From Caldilineaceae bacterium (GTDB lineage Bacteria > Chloroflexota > Anaerolineae > Caldilineales > Caldilineaceae), in assembly GCA_020846635.1 (NCBI GenBank), contig JADLDO010000036.1, forward strand, positions 62,001-126,000: a DNA stretch of 64,000 bases, given 5' to 3'. The number at the start of each line of letters is the position of its first letter. Within the stretch, counting starts at the first letter, position 1. Of the stretch, positions 17,258 to 25,878 are shown one piece after another. Below the pieces are notes generated by a model that was not told the DNA's origin, did not search any database, and saw only the letters and a list, made by a program, of their open reading frames with translations. The position numbers and the translations under genes were made by a program.

Positions 17258-18325
17258 GTGGCAACCTCATTGAAGGTCGGTATTGTCGGTGTTGGTGGCA
17301 TTGCTCGGCTGCATGTCCCAGGTTGGGTCGCTTCGCCACATGCTGAGCTTGTGGCCGGGAGCGATATCAGCAGTCCCGTGTTGGAGGAGTGGGGACGGCT
17401 GCATGGTGTTAGCAAACTAAGTGCCGACCCGGCGGATCTCTTTCGTGACCCTGACATTGATATCATTGATATTTGTGTGCCTAATATGTATCATGCGCCG
17501 CTGGCGATTGCCGCGTTGGAAGCGGGAAAGCATGTCATCTGTGAAAAACCGCTGGCCCCCACCCCGAAAGAGGTCCGCAAGATGATTGAGGCGCGCGATC
17601 GGTCGGGGAAAATGTTGATGACGGCGCAACATTTCCGCTTCAAGGGAATTTCTCAGGCGATGAAGCGGGAGATCGAAGCGGGTGCGTTAGGTGATATTTA
17701 TCATGCGCGCAGTTGGATGCTGAGGCGCAACGGCTTCATTCCGACACCAAACTTCGTATCGAAGCGGCAGAGTGGTGGTGGCGCAACGATTGACATTGGG
17801 GTGCATGTTTTGGATTTGACGCTGTGGCTGATGGGGAATCCAAAACCGGTGGCGGTGAGCGGCGTGGCAAAGGCTCCACTTGCGCATATTGAGGGGCAAT
17901 TTCCGGCATGGTTTAGTGACAGGCCCTTGTCGCCGGAGTGGGATGTGGAGGACTTTGCGGCGGCGTTTGTGCGTTTTGAGGATGGCGCAACGTTGGTGCT
18001 GGAAGTCAGTTGGCTGCTGCACCATGATATTGAGGGGGAAGATATGCAGATGTGGCTCTATGGCACAGAGGGCGGCTGCCATTGGCCTAAGGGGGACTTC
18101 CTTTCCTCCAATTACCAGACCCGCCAACTGTATAATCGCACAATTAAGCTCACCAAAGATCCGATGGAGCCACATGCACTCGAATGTGTGAAGTTTGCGG
18201 AAGCTGTGGCTGAGGGCGCGCCGTCGCCTGTGGAGGCTGAGCAGTCACTGCAAGTGATGGCAATTTTGGATGGTATTTACCGCAGCCAGGCCGAAGGGCG
18301 CGAAGTCCTGATTGAGGCAGCCTAA
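17258..18325 (+). CDS. Gfo/Idh/MocA family oxidoreductase
   Basis: A 355-residue NAD(P)-dependent sugar dehydrogenase-type protein. The Rossmann motif GIVGVGGIARLH is at residues 8-19 and the EKP motif (HVICEKPLAP) near residue 97. The C-terminal domain has GGGATIDIGVHVLDLTLWLMG, with the conserved Asp and His. GTG at 17258 is chosen because AGGAG lies 7 bases upstream; an in-frame ATG 42 bases earlier has no such site. Substrates in the family are sugars and inositols. It converges with the methyltransferase gene, with one base between stops. Confidence 0.88.
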   Translation: MATSLKVGIVGVGGIARLHVPGWVASPHAELVAGSDISSPVLEEWGRLHGVSKLSADPADLFRDPDIDIIDICVPNMYHAPLAIAALEAGKHVICEKPLAPTPKEVRKMIEARDRSGKMLMTAQHFRFKGISQAMKREIEAGALGDIYHARSWMLRRNGFIPTPNFVSKRQSGGGATIDIGVHVLDLTLWLMGNPKPVAVSGVAKAPLAHIEGQFPAWFSDRPLSPEWDVEDFAAAFVRFEDGATLVLEVSWLLHHDIEGEDMQMWLYGTEGGCHWPKGDFLSSNYQTRQLYNRTIKLTKDPMEPHALECVKFAEAVAEGAPSPVEAEQSLQVMAILDGIYRSQAEGREVLIEAA

Positions 18326-18326
18326 T

Positions 18327-19289
18327 CTAGCCTTGATATTCGCCTAGATAGTCGAGTTGGTGGGCAATGTAAATGAGTTCACCCCGCTCGATTTGGGCGT
18401 GGCGGGCCGCAATCCACGCTTGAAAGCGCTGCACGTCGATGGCTGGATGATCTAGCAGGGCATCATGCATGGTATGGATAATGAAGTGTAGAAAATAACT
18501 TTCATCATGGGGGTAAAGGCCATGATGGGGGATGATGACCCAATCGGAACTGCCGGCGTCTAATGTTTGGATGCCGGCAGTTTGCATTTGGTGAAAGAGA
18601 TGACGTCCCGTGTGGCTGTCACCGGAGGGTTTACCGGCGGTAATACGTTCATCCATTGTGCGATGGTAGATCTGCTCAATGTGTGCATCGAAGGCGGGAT
18701 CGATGGCAGGTTCAAAGATGGTGGCTCCATCAAAATTGATCGTGAAGTACAGGAGCGCGCCGGGAGATAAGGTCGCGGTCAAGAGGGGCAGCGTGGCGGG
18801 AATGTTGACTAGATCCATGAACGCATGGGCAAGGATCAGGTCTATCTCGTTCAGCGAGCCTGCCGCGCTTAGGAACTCATAGAGGTCACTGGTGTAGAGA
18901 TTGAGGTTAAGTGCGGTTGCCGCGGACAGTTCCGCTCGTAGCTGATGGTTTGGGGAGCGGTGCAACTGTGGAGCGCTGAGGGCTGGAGCGGCAGGGGAGA
19001 GAGAGCAGGCATGTGATAGGCGAGTGACGGCAGCAGCGATGTTGTCGGGCTGTTCATCGAGCAGATGGTAGGTCACTTCGGGCAACCGCCCCTCTTCGAG
19101 CAGCCGCTCGACCATTGTGCCAATCCCACCACCGAGTTCGAGGATTTGTAACGGGTGATCGGGGGTCGCGCGGCGAGCAAGTTCAGTGTGCAGCGATTCC
19201 CAAACATGATGGTTGAGGGCGCGATCATCGACGGTGCGTTTGGCGGCAAGATAACGTTGAAAAGTATAGCTGTTGGGTCGCGGGTTCAT
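18327..19289 (-). CDS. Class I SAM-dependent methyltransferase, last gene of the GCHII/PTPS cluster
   Basis: A 320-residue protein with the SAM-binding motif [15 protein letters not shown] at residues 48-62, an acidic partner residue in HLLDEQPDN and a motif-IV-like [13 protein letters not shown]. About 35 residues precede the motif, and the last 100 are rich in His and aromatic residues. It begins 36 bases after the glycosyltransferase gene ends and is probably the final gene of the five-gene operon. A role in methylating the cluster's product is likely by context; the atom methylated is unknown. Confidence 0.75.
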   Translation of the reverse strand: MNPRPNSYTFQRYLAAKRTVDDRALNHHVWESLHTELARRATPDHPLQILELGGGIGTMVERLLEEGRLPEVTYHLLDEQPDNIAAAVTRLSHACSLSPAAPALSAPQLHRSPNHQLRAELSAATALNLNLYTSDLYEFLSAAGSLNEIDLILAHAFMDLVNIPATLPLLTATLSPGALLYFTINFDGATIFEPAIDPAFDAHIEQIYHRTMDERITAGKPSGDSHTGRHLFHQMQTAGIQTLDAGSSDWVIIPHHGLYPHDESYFLHFIIHTMHDALLDHPAIDVQRFQAWIAARHAQIERGELIYIAHQLDYLGEYQG

Positions 19290-19325
19290 GGCGTGTGGCT
19301 CACTTTGGCAGATGTCTAACCCGGA

Positions 19326-20414
19326 TTAACTGCTTAAAACTTCGTGTAGCCATTGATATGCCGACCCCATACTTTGCTCCCATGTGGGATGTTCTTCGTA
19401 GCGCATTCGTGCATGGTAGGCGAGGGTGGCAAGATGGACGCGGTTGCTGAGAAGGTCGTCAAGATATCTGGCAAGGGAGAGATCGTCATCCGGTGGAATC
19501 AGAAAACCATTGATGCCTGGAGAGACAACTTCTGGGGCGGCTCCGGCGTTGGTGGCGATGACCGGAAGACCATAGGCCATTGCTTCAAGATAGACGATGC
19601 CAAAGCCCTCGTAGGAGGGCATGACAAGCAGGTCGCCTGTCTCGTAGATATGGTCTAGCGCTTGATCGCTGAGACGCCCATGCCAGGTGAGTTTTGGCGA
19701 AAGGGCGAGGGCATCGCCCAATTCGTGCATGGCGCGGCTGTAATCGGGGTGAATTTCTGGACTGCCCACGATATGCAGGTGCCAGTTTGGAGAGTTGACG
19801 CGGCCTAGTGCGCGCAGGAGGGTATGTAGCCCCTTACGTGGCGTCAGGTTGCCAACAAAGAGCAGTTGCAGTGGCGCACCGCGGTGGAGGCGCTGCGTAA
19901 TGGCGCGGACAACGGTACCGTGGGCAGGGGGCTGGCGATGGTCGGCAGCGGGATAGGCAACGATATGGGGCTTGATCTGCCCGGTGACTTGATTGACAAT
20001 TTGCCGAGTTGTTTGGCTGTTAAAAATGAAGCCATCCACGGATCGTAAATAGCGCCGTTCGACTGTGCGGTAGATGGGCAGCCATAGGGCAGGATGATCT
20101 TCTGAGCTACGCAGGTGATGGACAATGCTCACGATGGGCGAAGCGGTCAGTGTGCGTAACAGAGGGTTGAGTATGAAGAGTGAGGGATGGTTTAGCTCAT
20201 CCTGCAAGAGGAGGTCGTACCTGCTGCATGCGATCTTTCGTACCCAAGCGAGGCGAAGGATATCCATCATGTGGGCCGGGTAGTTGCGCCAGGGCAGGCT
20301 CAAAATATCGACCTGGCAACCGGCGGCACGCAAGTATCTCACCAATTGACGGTCGTAAAGATAGCCTCCAGAGAGGGTATCGAGTGAACCATAGATGATC
20401 AAGCCGATCTTCAC
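19326..20414 (-). CDS. Glycosyltransferase family 4 (GT-B fold)
   Basis: A 362-residue retaining glycosyltransferase. The N-terminal half has GLIIYGSLDTLSGGYLYDRQLVRYL and the C-terminal half the GT4 features LLFVGNLTPRKGLHTLLRAL, the E-x7-E-like segment MPSYEGFGIVYLEAMAYGLPVIA and GNAGAAPEVV-like residues. It would move a sugar from a nucleotide donor to an acceptor at the membrane or in the cytosol. It follows the PTPS homologue after 18 bases, which suggests that a pterin- or pyrimidine-type product is glycosylated. The sugar is unknown. Confidence 0.85.
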   Translation of the reverse strand: MKIGLIIYGSLDTLSGGYLYDRQLVRYLRAAGCQVDILSLPWRNYPAHMMDILRLAWVRKIACSRYDLLLQDELNHPSLFILNPLLRTLTASPIVSIVHHLRSSEDHPALWLPIYRTVERRYLRSVDGFIFNSQTTRQIVNQVTGQIKPHIVAYPAADHRQPPAHGTVVRAITQRLHRGAPLQLLFVGNLTPRKGLHTLLRALGRVNSPNWHLHIVGSPEIHPDYSRAMHELGDALALSPKLTWHGRLSDQALDHIYETGDLLVMPSYEGFGIVYLEAMAYGLPVIATNAGAAPEVVSPGINGFLIPPDDDLSLARYLDDLLSNRVHLATLAYHARMRYEEHPTWEQSMGSAYQWLHEVLSS

Positions 20415-20432
20415 GGGGAGCGATATCCTGCT

Positions 20433-20819
20433 CTATAGGAGTGGAAGCGCGACCTGGTAGGATGCCCAGGCGATTTCGTTTTCCCAGATTTTGACTGTCA
20501 AACCGCTGAGGTTGGGCGCATAGAGCTGTGGCGCGAGCTGGTTGGCTGCGATGCGGGTGAAATGCTCTATGCTCGGATTGAGGTTGGCAAATTCAGGCAA
20601 ATCGTTGAGTGTCTTGTCGCGGTAGTAGCCCACCAGAGCGTTGAGCGCGGCTTCGACTTGCACGATGTCTACCAGATAGCCATGTTGGTTCAACGTCGAG
20701 CCTTCCAACTGGAGTTCAAGCTGGTAATGGTGGGAATGCCAGAAGTTTTCAGCCCCCCAATCACCACCAACTAAGAAGTGTTGGGCAACGAATGAGCGGC
20801 ATACGGCCAATGTATACAT
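20433..20819 (-). CDS. 6-pyruvoyl-tetrahydropterin synthase/QueD homologue with Cys-to-Glu active site
   Basis: A 128-residue PTPS/QueD-fold protein. The three zinc His are present (H14 in FVAQHF; H28 and H30 in WHSHH), as are the substrate-anchoring Glu in NPSIEHF and a Glu in WENEIAW. The catalytic Cys four residues before the second His is Glu24, and the usual Asp-His pair before the L-N-D motif is missing. Such Cys-to-Glu changes are known in PTPS-III enzymes, so the reaction probably differs from both queuosine and biopterin synthesis. It sits in the operon between the dehydrogenase (10 bases) and the glycosyltransferase (18 bases). Confidence 0.82.
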   Translation of the reverse strand: MYTLAVCRSFVAQHFLVGGDWGAENFWHSHHYQLELQLEGSTLNQHGYLVDIVQVEAALNALVGYYRDKTLNDLPEFANLNPSIEHFTRIAANQLAPQLYAPNLSGLTVKIWENEIAWASYQVALPLL

Positions 20820-20829
20820 AATGAATCCT

Positions 20830-21825
20830 CTAGTAAGTTAACAAAACTTGAATCGCTTGCTCAGGATTTTGCTCGAGCATCTGGTAGGCTTGACTGGCCT
20901 CTGTGATCGGCAGCCTGTGTGTGATGAGGTCGTCGACAGGTATGTTGTGCAAGTGCGCCCAGGCAAGATCGAGACGACGGGACTTGCTCCAGCGGTTCGT
21001 GAATTGACCGTCCAGGGTGCTGACTTGGCTGCTGATGATTTGGATTCGATTGCGGTGAAAGGAGCCACCGAGTGGGAGATGGGCAAGCTTGCTGCCATAC
21101 CATGAGCCGACGATGATGCGTGTGCCAAAAGCTGCTAGTTGCAGTGCAGTCGCCAGCGCGTCGGGATTGCTGCTAAGTTCCAAGATGAGATCGGGGTCAA
21201 AATGCGCCAACGCCTGGGTATCGCCGGGTGAGAAGAGCGCTTCTGCACCCCAGGATGCAGCAATTGTCTTTCTTTTCGCATAGGCATCGATAGCACTGAG
21301 TTTGATAAGTGGAAACTGTCGCAATAAGTAGAAAGTCAACAGCCCAACTACACCCAAGCCAAGCACAATCACCCTTTCGCCAACAACGGGCCGCGCATCC
21401 ATGACCAGATTGAGGGCGGTTTCCATGTTTGGCAGGAAAACGGCTTGTTCAAAGGAAAGTGCGTCGGGGATGGGTAGGAGGTCGGATGGCGCGCAGACAA
21501 AAGCGCTGGTGTGGGGATGAAAGGCGAAGACCCGACGACCAAGCCAAGCCGGATCGACTTCTGGGCCGGTGGCTATCACTTTACCTGCACAGGCATATCC
21601 ATAGGAGAGGGGATAGTCAATGGGCTTGTCAAGCCCGGCAATGGTGGCATCGATCGCCATTCCTGCTGGAATTTGGCCGCGATAGAAAAGCAGCTCAGTG
21701 CCGGCGCTGATGGCAGAAACAGCGGTTTGCACAAGCACTTGCTGCGCGCCCAAGTCGGGCGGTGGTTCGTCGCGTACTTCGATCTTGTAGGGACGCGCAA
21801 AATAGAGTGTCCGGCGCGTGGTCAT
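20830..21825 (-). CDS. MDR-family (zinc-type alcohol dehydrogenase-like) oxidoreductase
   Basis: A 331-residue medium-chain dehydrogenase related in outline to BchC-like and sorbitol-type enzymes. Seen are the N-terminal beta-barrel, SYGYACAGKVIATG and a nucleotide-binding GLGVVGLL motif near residue 160. The usual catalytic CGSDxH and the four-Cys structural zinc loop are absent, so it is a divergent member. The start ATG overlaps the upstream stop codon as ATGA (21822-21825), which argues for coupled translation and fixes this start. It probably oxidises or reduces an intermediate of the cluster. Confidence 0.82.
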   Translation of the reverse strand: MTTRRTLYFARPYKIEVRDEPPPDLGAQQVLVQTAVSAISAGTELLFYRGQIPAGMAIDATIAGLDKPIDYPLSYGYACAGKVIATGPEVDPAWLGRRVFAFHPHTSAFVCAPSDLLPIPDALSFEQAVFLPNMETALNLVMDARPVVGERVIVLGLGVVGLLTFYLLRQFPLIKLSAIDAYAKRKTIAASWGAEALFSPGDTQALAHFDPDLILELSSNPDALATALQLAAFGTRIIVGSWYGSKLAHLPLGGSFHRNRIQIISSQVSTLDGQFTNRWSKSRRLDLAWAHLHNIPVDDLITHRLPITEASQAYQMLEQNPEQAIQVLLTY

Positions 21826-23288
21826 AGAGATGGCGATACTGTAGGCGAGGCCGTTGTGGGTGGGGAAGATGGGACAAAGTTGTTCGTGTGATGATTTACT
21901 GGGATCGCCGCGCCCGCATGATTGGGTGACCATTCTAAATCCCCCCAAGCAATGATATCGTTGCCTGCCTGGGTATAGGTCACATGATGCAGTGCTGCCG
22001 TTGCCTGCGAACCGGGGGTCAAGACAGAGATGCCGGGGACAAAGCGCGGTGCGATTGTGATGATGGCATAGTGGGCGAGCTGCTGCCGGATGAGGCTGGC
22101 AATAATGGATGCGCCCCCTTCGACCATGACGGAGCGGATGCCCTTATCACCAAGTAGAGAAAAGAGAGCTTTCAAGTTCACCTTTCCATCTAGCGTTGAT
22201 GGCAGGGAGAGCAAAGTTATACCGCGTTCACGTAAGGTATGGGCCGCGGCTGATTCGGTGTCTAGTGTGGCAATCCAGGGTGATTTTGGGTGGGAAAAGA
22301 TACGAGCGTCCACAGGCAGGCGCAGATGGCTGTCTACAATGATTGGCTGGGGGTCTGGGCCTTCGACTAAGCGTACGGTGAGTTGGGGGTTATCTGCGAG
22401 CAGCGTCCCAATGCCAACAAGGATGGCATCGTGGCGGGCACGCAGTTGGTGCGTCACGACCAGAGATTCGGGACCGCTGATACGCAGGGGATCTCCAACT
22501 GCTGTGCCAATTGTGCCGTCGAGCGTTTGTGCATAGCTGAGGGTGACGAAGGGCTGTCGTCTTTGAGCGTAGTGTTCCAGCGCCCTATGGCCCAGGGCTG
22601 CCAGTTGACGTTCGACTTCAGCGCCGGATACTTTATGGGCATGATCGTCTATATGGGCATGACCATTGGTATATGCGGGGGGCCGCACAGGGAGTGTCAA
22701 CAGATGGCGCATGCGTTCGACCTTGGTGGCGAGGTAGGCAGCGTTATCATGCGTGACTGTGCTTGACAACGGCAACCGTTCGATAATGGCTATGCCCAAA
22801 TCGGCGAGATGGTCGATTTTTGTCGGATTGTTCGTCATCAGGCGGATCGAGAGAATCCCCAGATCGCTCAATATCGCTGCTGCCGCTGAATATTCACGCT
22901 CATCTGCTTGGTGACCGAGCATTAGATTGGCATCAACCGTGTCGTAGCCTTGATCTTGCAGGTTGTATGCCTTTAGTTTTTGCTCAAGCCCGATCCCGCG
23001 CCCTTCCTGGCGCAAGTAGAGGATGACCCCTTGTCCCTCTTGTGCAATGAGCCGCATCGCTTGGTGCAACTGTTCGCCACAATCGCAGCGTTGTGAGCCT
23101 AGGACGTCTCCTGTAAAACATTCAGAGTGGACGCGGGCAAGCACATTCTGCTGATTCTGTACATCGCCCATGACCAAGGCGAGATGCTCTTTGCCATCGC
23201 GGGCATCCACATAGTGGCTCAGTTGGAAGGTGCCTTCTGCTGTTGGGATCCGAGCCGTAGTCGTGCGGCGAACTAAGTCAGGGTGCAT
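21822..23288 (-). CDS. GTP cyclohydrolase II fused to RibD C-terminal reductase domain
   Basis: A 488-residue two-domain protein. Residues 1-200 are GTP cyclohydrolase II with zinc ligands C57, C68 and C70, the LRQEGRGIGL loop and Tyr108 in KAYNLQDQG, the position that sets normal GCHII chemistry. After a His-rich linker, residues 245-470 are a RibD_C pyrimidine reductase (PFVTLSYAQTLDG, LRARHDAILVGIGT, VMVEGGASI). There is no RibD deaminase and no RibB domain. It would open the GTP ring and reduce the ribose of the pyrimidine, a riboflavin-like start feeding the rest of the operon. It is the first gene; no Shine-Dalgarno is visible before the ATG. Confidence 0.9.
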   Translation of the reverse strand: MHPDLVRRTTTARIPTAEGTFQLSHYVDARDGKEHLALVMGDVQNQQNVLARVHSECFTGDVLGSQRCDCGEQLHQAMRLIAQEGQGVILYLRQEGRGIGLEQKLKAYNLQDQGYDTVDANLMLGHQADEREYSAAAAILSDLGILSIRLMTNNPTKIDHLADLGIAIIERLPLSSTVTHDNAAYLATKVERMRHLLTLPVRPPAYTNGHAHIDDHAHKVSGAEVERQLAALGHRALEHYAQRRQPFVTLSYAQTLDGTIGTAVGDPLRISGPESLVVTHQLRARHDAILVGIGTLLADNPQLTVRLVEGPDPQPIIVDSHLRLPVDARIFSHPKSPWIATLDTESAAAHTLRERGITLLSLPSTLDGKVNLKALFSLLGDKGIRSVMVEGGASIIASLIRQQLAHYAIITIAPRFVPGISVLTPGSQATAALHHVTYTQAGNDIIAWGDLEWSPNHAGAAIPVNHHTNNFVPSSPPTTASPTVSPSL

Positions 23289-23549
23289 AGGTGCATTCTT
23301 AGGAGGCGAAAGATAACGTTACTCTCTTTGTACGTTGAAGAACGCGCGGAGAGTGATTTCGCTATTGTCAATGAGTGTTGGCTTTTCACCAGTAGGTTAG
23401 CTCTCAAAGTCGACCAAGCAGCGGCACAATACTGGTGGAAATGGGCATGAGCAGATGATACCCTGTTCGACATTTTTGATCAACCGCTTCATAAGCTCTT
23501 CATAACTACAATCACGCAACCACAATCACGCAATAGTCGCCACTATGGA

Positions 23550-24551
23550 TTAGATGGCGAGTGCATAACGACAGAAATGCACACTTTGTTCCAATTGGCG
23601 GCGTTGCTCGACCGCTAGCGCAGCGCGAATTTCTGGTGTTAAGCTGCCCCAATCAGCGGTGAGGACGGGCCGGGTGTAGGCGTGACCTTCGGCTACATGC
23701 TGGAGGAAGCGGGCAAACTCGGAGGCCAACGAGTTGGAATAGCTATCCCAGTAATCGTTCTCAAGATAGTTGAGGAGACGCGGCGCGAGTGTGCCGATAA
23801 TTTCCAGGGTAAAGTTGGTGTTGGGGCATTGAGCCATGTACTGTTTTGCCCATTGATCGATCTGTACATTGCCTTCGCCCATTGCCACCCATTGGGCTGC
23901 TGCGCCTTTGGGGTGGGGCCACACCGCGGTGTCACGGACGTGGCTCATGACGACATAGGGGGCGAGGTGATCCAGTGTCGTGAATGGGCTTTCAGCAACC
24001 CACAACGGGTTGCCGGAGTCGATGCAAGCGCCTACATAGTCAGGCCCGGCGCGCTCGATCAACCCCTTCAATTCGCGTCCTTGTAGATCCCCTGCGTGAT
24101 TCTCGATGGCGATTTTTACATCTAGATCGAGGGCGAGGGGACGTACGGCTTTGCAGGTGGCGATGGTGGCATCGATGTGGGTCTGTAAAGGCGCAGGAGT
24201 GCGACGATCGGCGTTGGCTCCCAGATAGCAGCGTACGCCGGGTGAACCAAAACGAGCGGCGATGTGCAGCATTTGGGTCAATTGCTCGACGGCGCTACCT
24301 TTTGTGGCATTAAAGGTGGTGGAAGTTTCGCAGATGGAGCCCATGCCGACCTCTAGCCCCATATCGAGCCTATCTGCTGTCTGTTTGACCTCGTCTAGAT
24401 AACCATCGTCCAGGCTTTTGAAGGGCGCTAGGTCGGAAAAGTGGACGATGTTGAGTCCGATTTGGTGCGAATACTCCAGGATTTGAAAGGCATCCCAGTC
24501 GTTGAAGCGAAGGCTAAAATTATCAACCCCAAGTTTCATCTGGCGGGTCAT
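23550..24551 (-). CDS. Sugar phosphate isomerase/epimerase-like TIM-barrel protein
   Basis: A 333-residue xylose-isomerase-like (AP endonuclease 2) barrel. The four metal-site segments are visible: KIAIENHAGD, GACIDSGNP, VVMSHVRD and FTLEIIG. Members interconvert sugars or keto-sugars with Mn2+ or Zn2+. An ATG at 24551 and another 12 bases later both fit; neither has a strong ribosome site. It lies 19 bases after a Gfo/Idh/MocA gene and closes the sugar ABC operon, so it probably acts on the imported sugar. Confidence 0.84.
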   Translation of the reverse strand: MTRQMKLGVDNFSLRFNDWDAFQILEYSHQIGLNIVHFSDLAPFKSLDDGYLDEVKQTADRLDMGLEVGMGSICETSTTFNATKGSAVEQLTQMLHIAARFGSPGVRCYLGANADRRTPAPLQTHIDATIATCKAVRPLALDLDVKIAIENHAGDLQGRELKGLIERAGPDYVGACIDSGNPLWVAESPFTTLDHLAPYVVMSHVRDTAVWPHPKGAAAQWVAMGEGNVQIDQWAKQYMAQCPNTNFTLEIIGTLAPRLLNYLENDYWDSYSNSLASEFARFLQHVAEGHAYTRPVLTADWGSLTPEIRAALAVEQRRQLEQSVHFCRYALAI

Positions 24552-24570
24552 TTCTAGGTTTGTGATTGGC

Positions 24571-25803
24571 TTAGAGATTCCAATGGGCGTTGATCGGGGC
24601 CTGGTAGGAATCGAGTTTGCCGGAGAGAACGTCATCCACTTTGATGGCCTCGCCTGTGAAAGCTGATTCGTAGATGGCTTCACCGAGCGCGAGCGACTTG
24701 ATGCCTTCGGTGGCGTCCACCTCGGGCCGCGTGCGCTTGCCCTGCAGCAGTTCCACGAACTCCCAGATTTCGATGGCAAAGCCGTCCTCAGAGCCACCGG
24801 GGAAGATCGATTCAGCTTGTTCGGGAGAGAGGCTGGCTAAGTACATTTGCTCGATCTCGGCCAAAGTATAGCGTGTTCCGTCTTGGCGCACTAGGTAGCC
24901 ATCTTCACGCCGGTTGGGGCTCCATTCGAAGAGATGGAAGATACGATAGAGGCTATCGGTGGTATCGTGCAGAGAACCTTCGCTGCCATAGAAGGCGACA
25001 TTGATGATCGGCTCACCCGGCGCGGCGATGCTCCACGCCCATGTGCCGACGACGCCACTCTTGAAGGAGAAGGTGACATAGATGCTGTCTTCTGGACGCT
25101 CTAGGACAGACATGGGTTGGCCGGATTTCAGCTCGCGCATTTCGGCGTAGACTTTATCGACATCGCCAAAGAAGTAGCGGATTGAGTCGCAATAGTGAAA
25201 GCCGCTGTCCAGGGTCATGCCGCCACCTGACATCATGCGGTCGCGACGCCAGAGAACGCGCTGAGGAACCGGCTGGTTGGCGGGCTGATTTTCGGGAGGC
25301 CGGGTGTAGTTGTGGAAGAAAGTGAGCGGGTTGCCGATCAGTTTGGATTCATTGAGAACCCAATGGACGGCGCGCTGACCGGGCTGGCGACGGTGGGGTA
25401 CGGCGATGGAGAGTGTCTTTCCCGTCCGTTCGGCAGCATCGGCCATCACTTGCCCTGCTTTGACGGTGACGCCGATGGGCTTCTCGGTGAGGACATGGAC
25501 ACCTGCTTCCATGCAGGCGACGGTGAAGGTGTGGTGCAGGCCGTGGGGCAGGCAGAGATCGGCCCCGTCCAGATCCTCTTGGGTGAGCATGGCCTGGTAA
25601 TCATTGTAGATACGGGGAGTCATGCCGAGCAGTTCGTTGAGCAACTCGGCGAGATCCTGGGCGGCATCGACGTTGGCATCGCAGACAGCAGTGACAGTAA
25701 AGCCGGTACGATCCCGATCAACGAGGTCTTTCATGGCTCTGACATGGCGGCGCGCAATCCCACCACAGCCGATGAAGGCAAGTTTGATTGTCTCTTGGGA
25801 CAT
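24571..25803 (-). CDS. Gfo/Idh/MocA family oxidoreductase (sugar ABC operon)
   Basis: A 410-residue NAD(P)-dependent oxidoreductase. The Rossmann motif FIGCGGIARRH begins at residue 10, the EKP motif is in HVLTEKPIGV, and GGGMTLDSGFHYCDSIRYFFG is the substrate-domain signature. It is longer than average because of an extended C-terminal part. It lies 75 bases after the permease genes and 19 before the isomerase gene, so oxidation or reduction of the imported sugar is likely. Confidence 0.88.
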   Translation of the reverse strand: MSQETIKLAFIGCGGIARRHVRAMKDLVDRDRTGFTVTAVCDANVDAAQDLAELLNELLGMTPRIYNDYQAMLTQEDLDGADLCLPHGLHHTFTVACMEAGVHVLTEKPIGVTVKAGQVMADAAERTGKTLSIAVPHRRQPGQRAVHWVLNESKLIGNPLTFFHNYTRPPENQPANQPVPQRVLWRRDRMMSGGGMTLDSGFHYCDSIRYFFGDVDKVYAEMRELKSGQPMSVLERPEDSIYVTFSFKSGVVGTWAWSIAAPGEPIINVAFYGSEGSLHDTTDSLYRIFHLFEWSPNRREDGYLVRQDGTRYTLAEIEQMYLASLSPEQAESIFPGGSEDGFAIEIWEFVELLQGKRTRPEVDATEGIKSLALGEAIYESAFTGEAIKVDDVLSGKLDSYQAPINAHWNL

Positions 25804-25878
25804 GATTACTGCTTTCTAGATGGTTGGCAAGAATGCCGGGGATAAGTGGGGCTGAATGAATGTAAATGCCAGATGATT

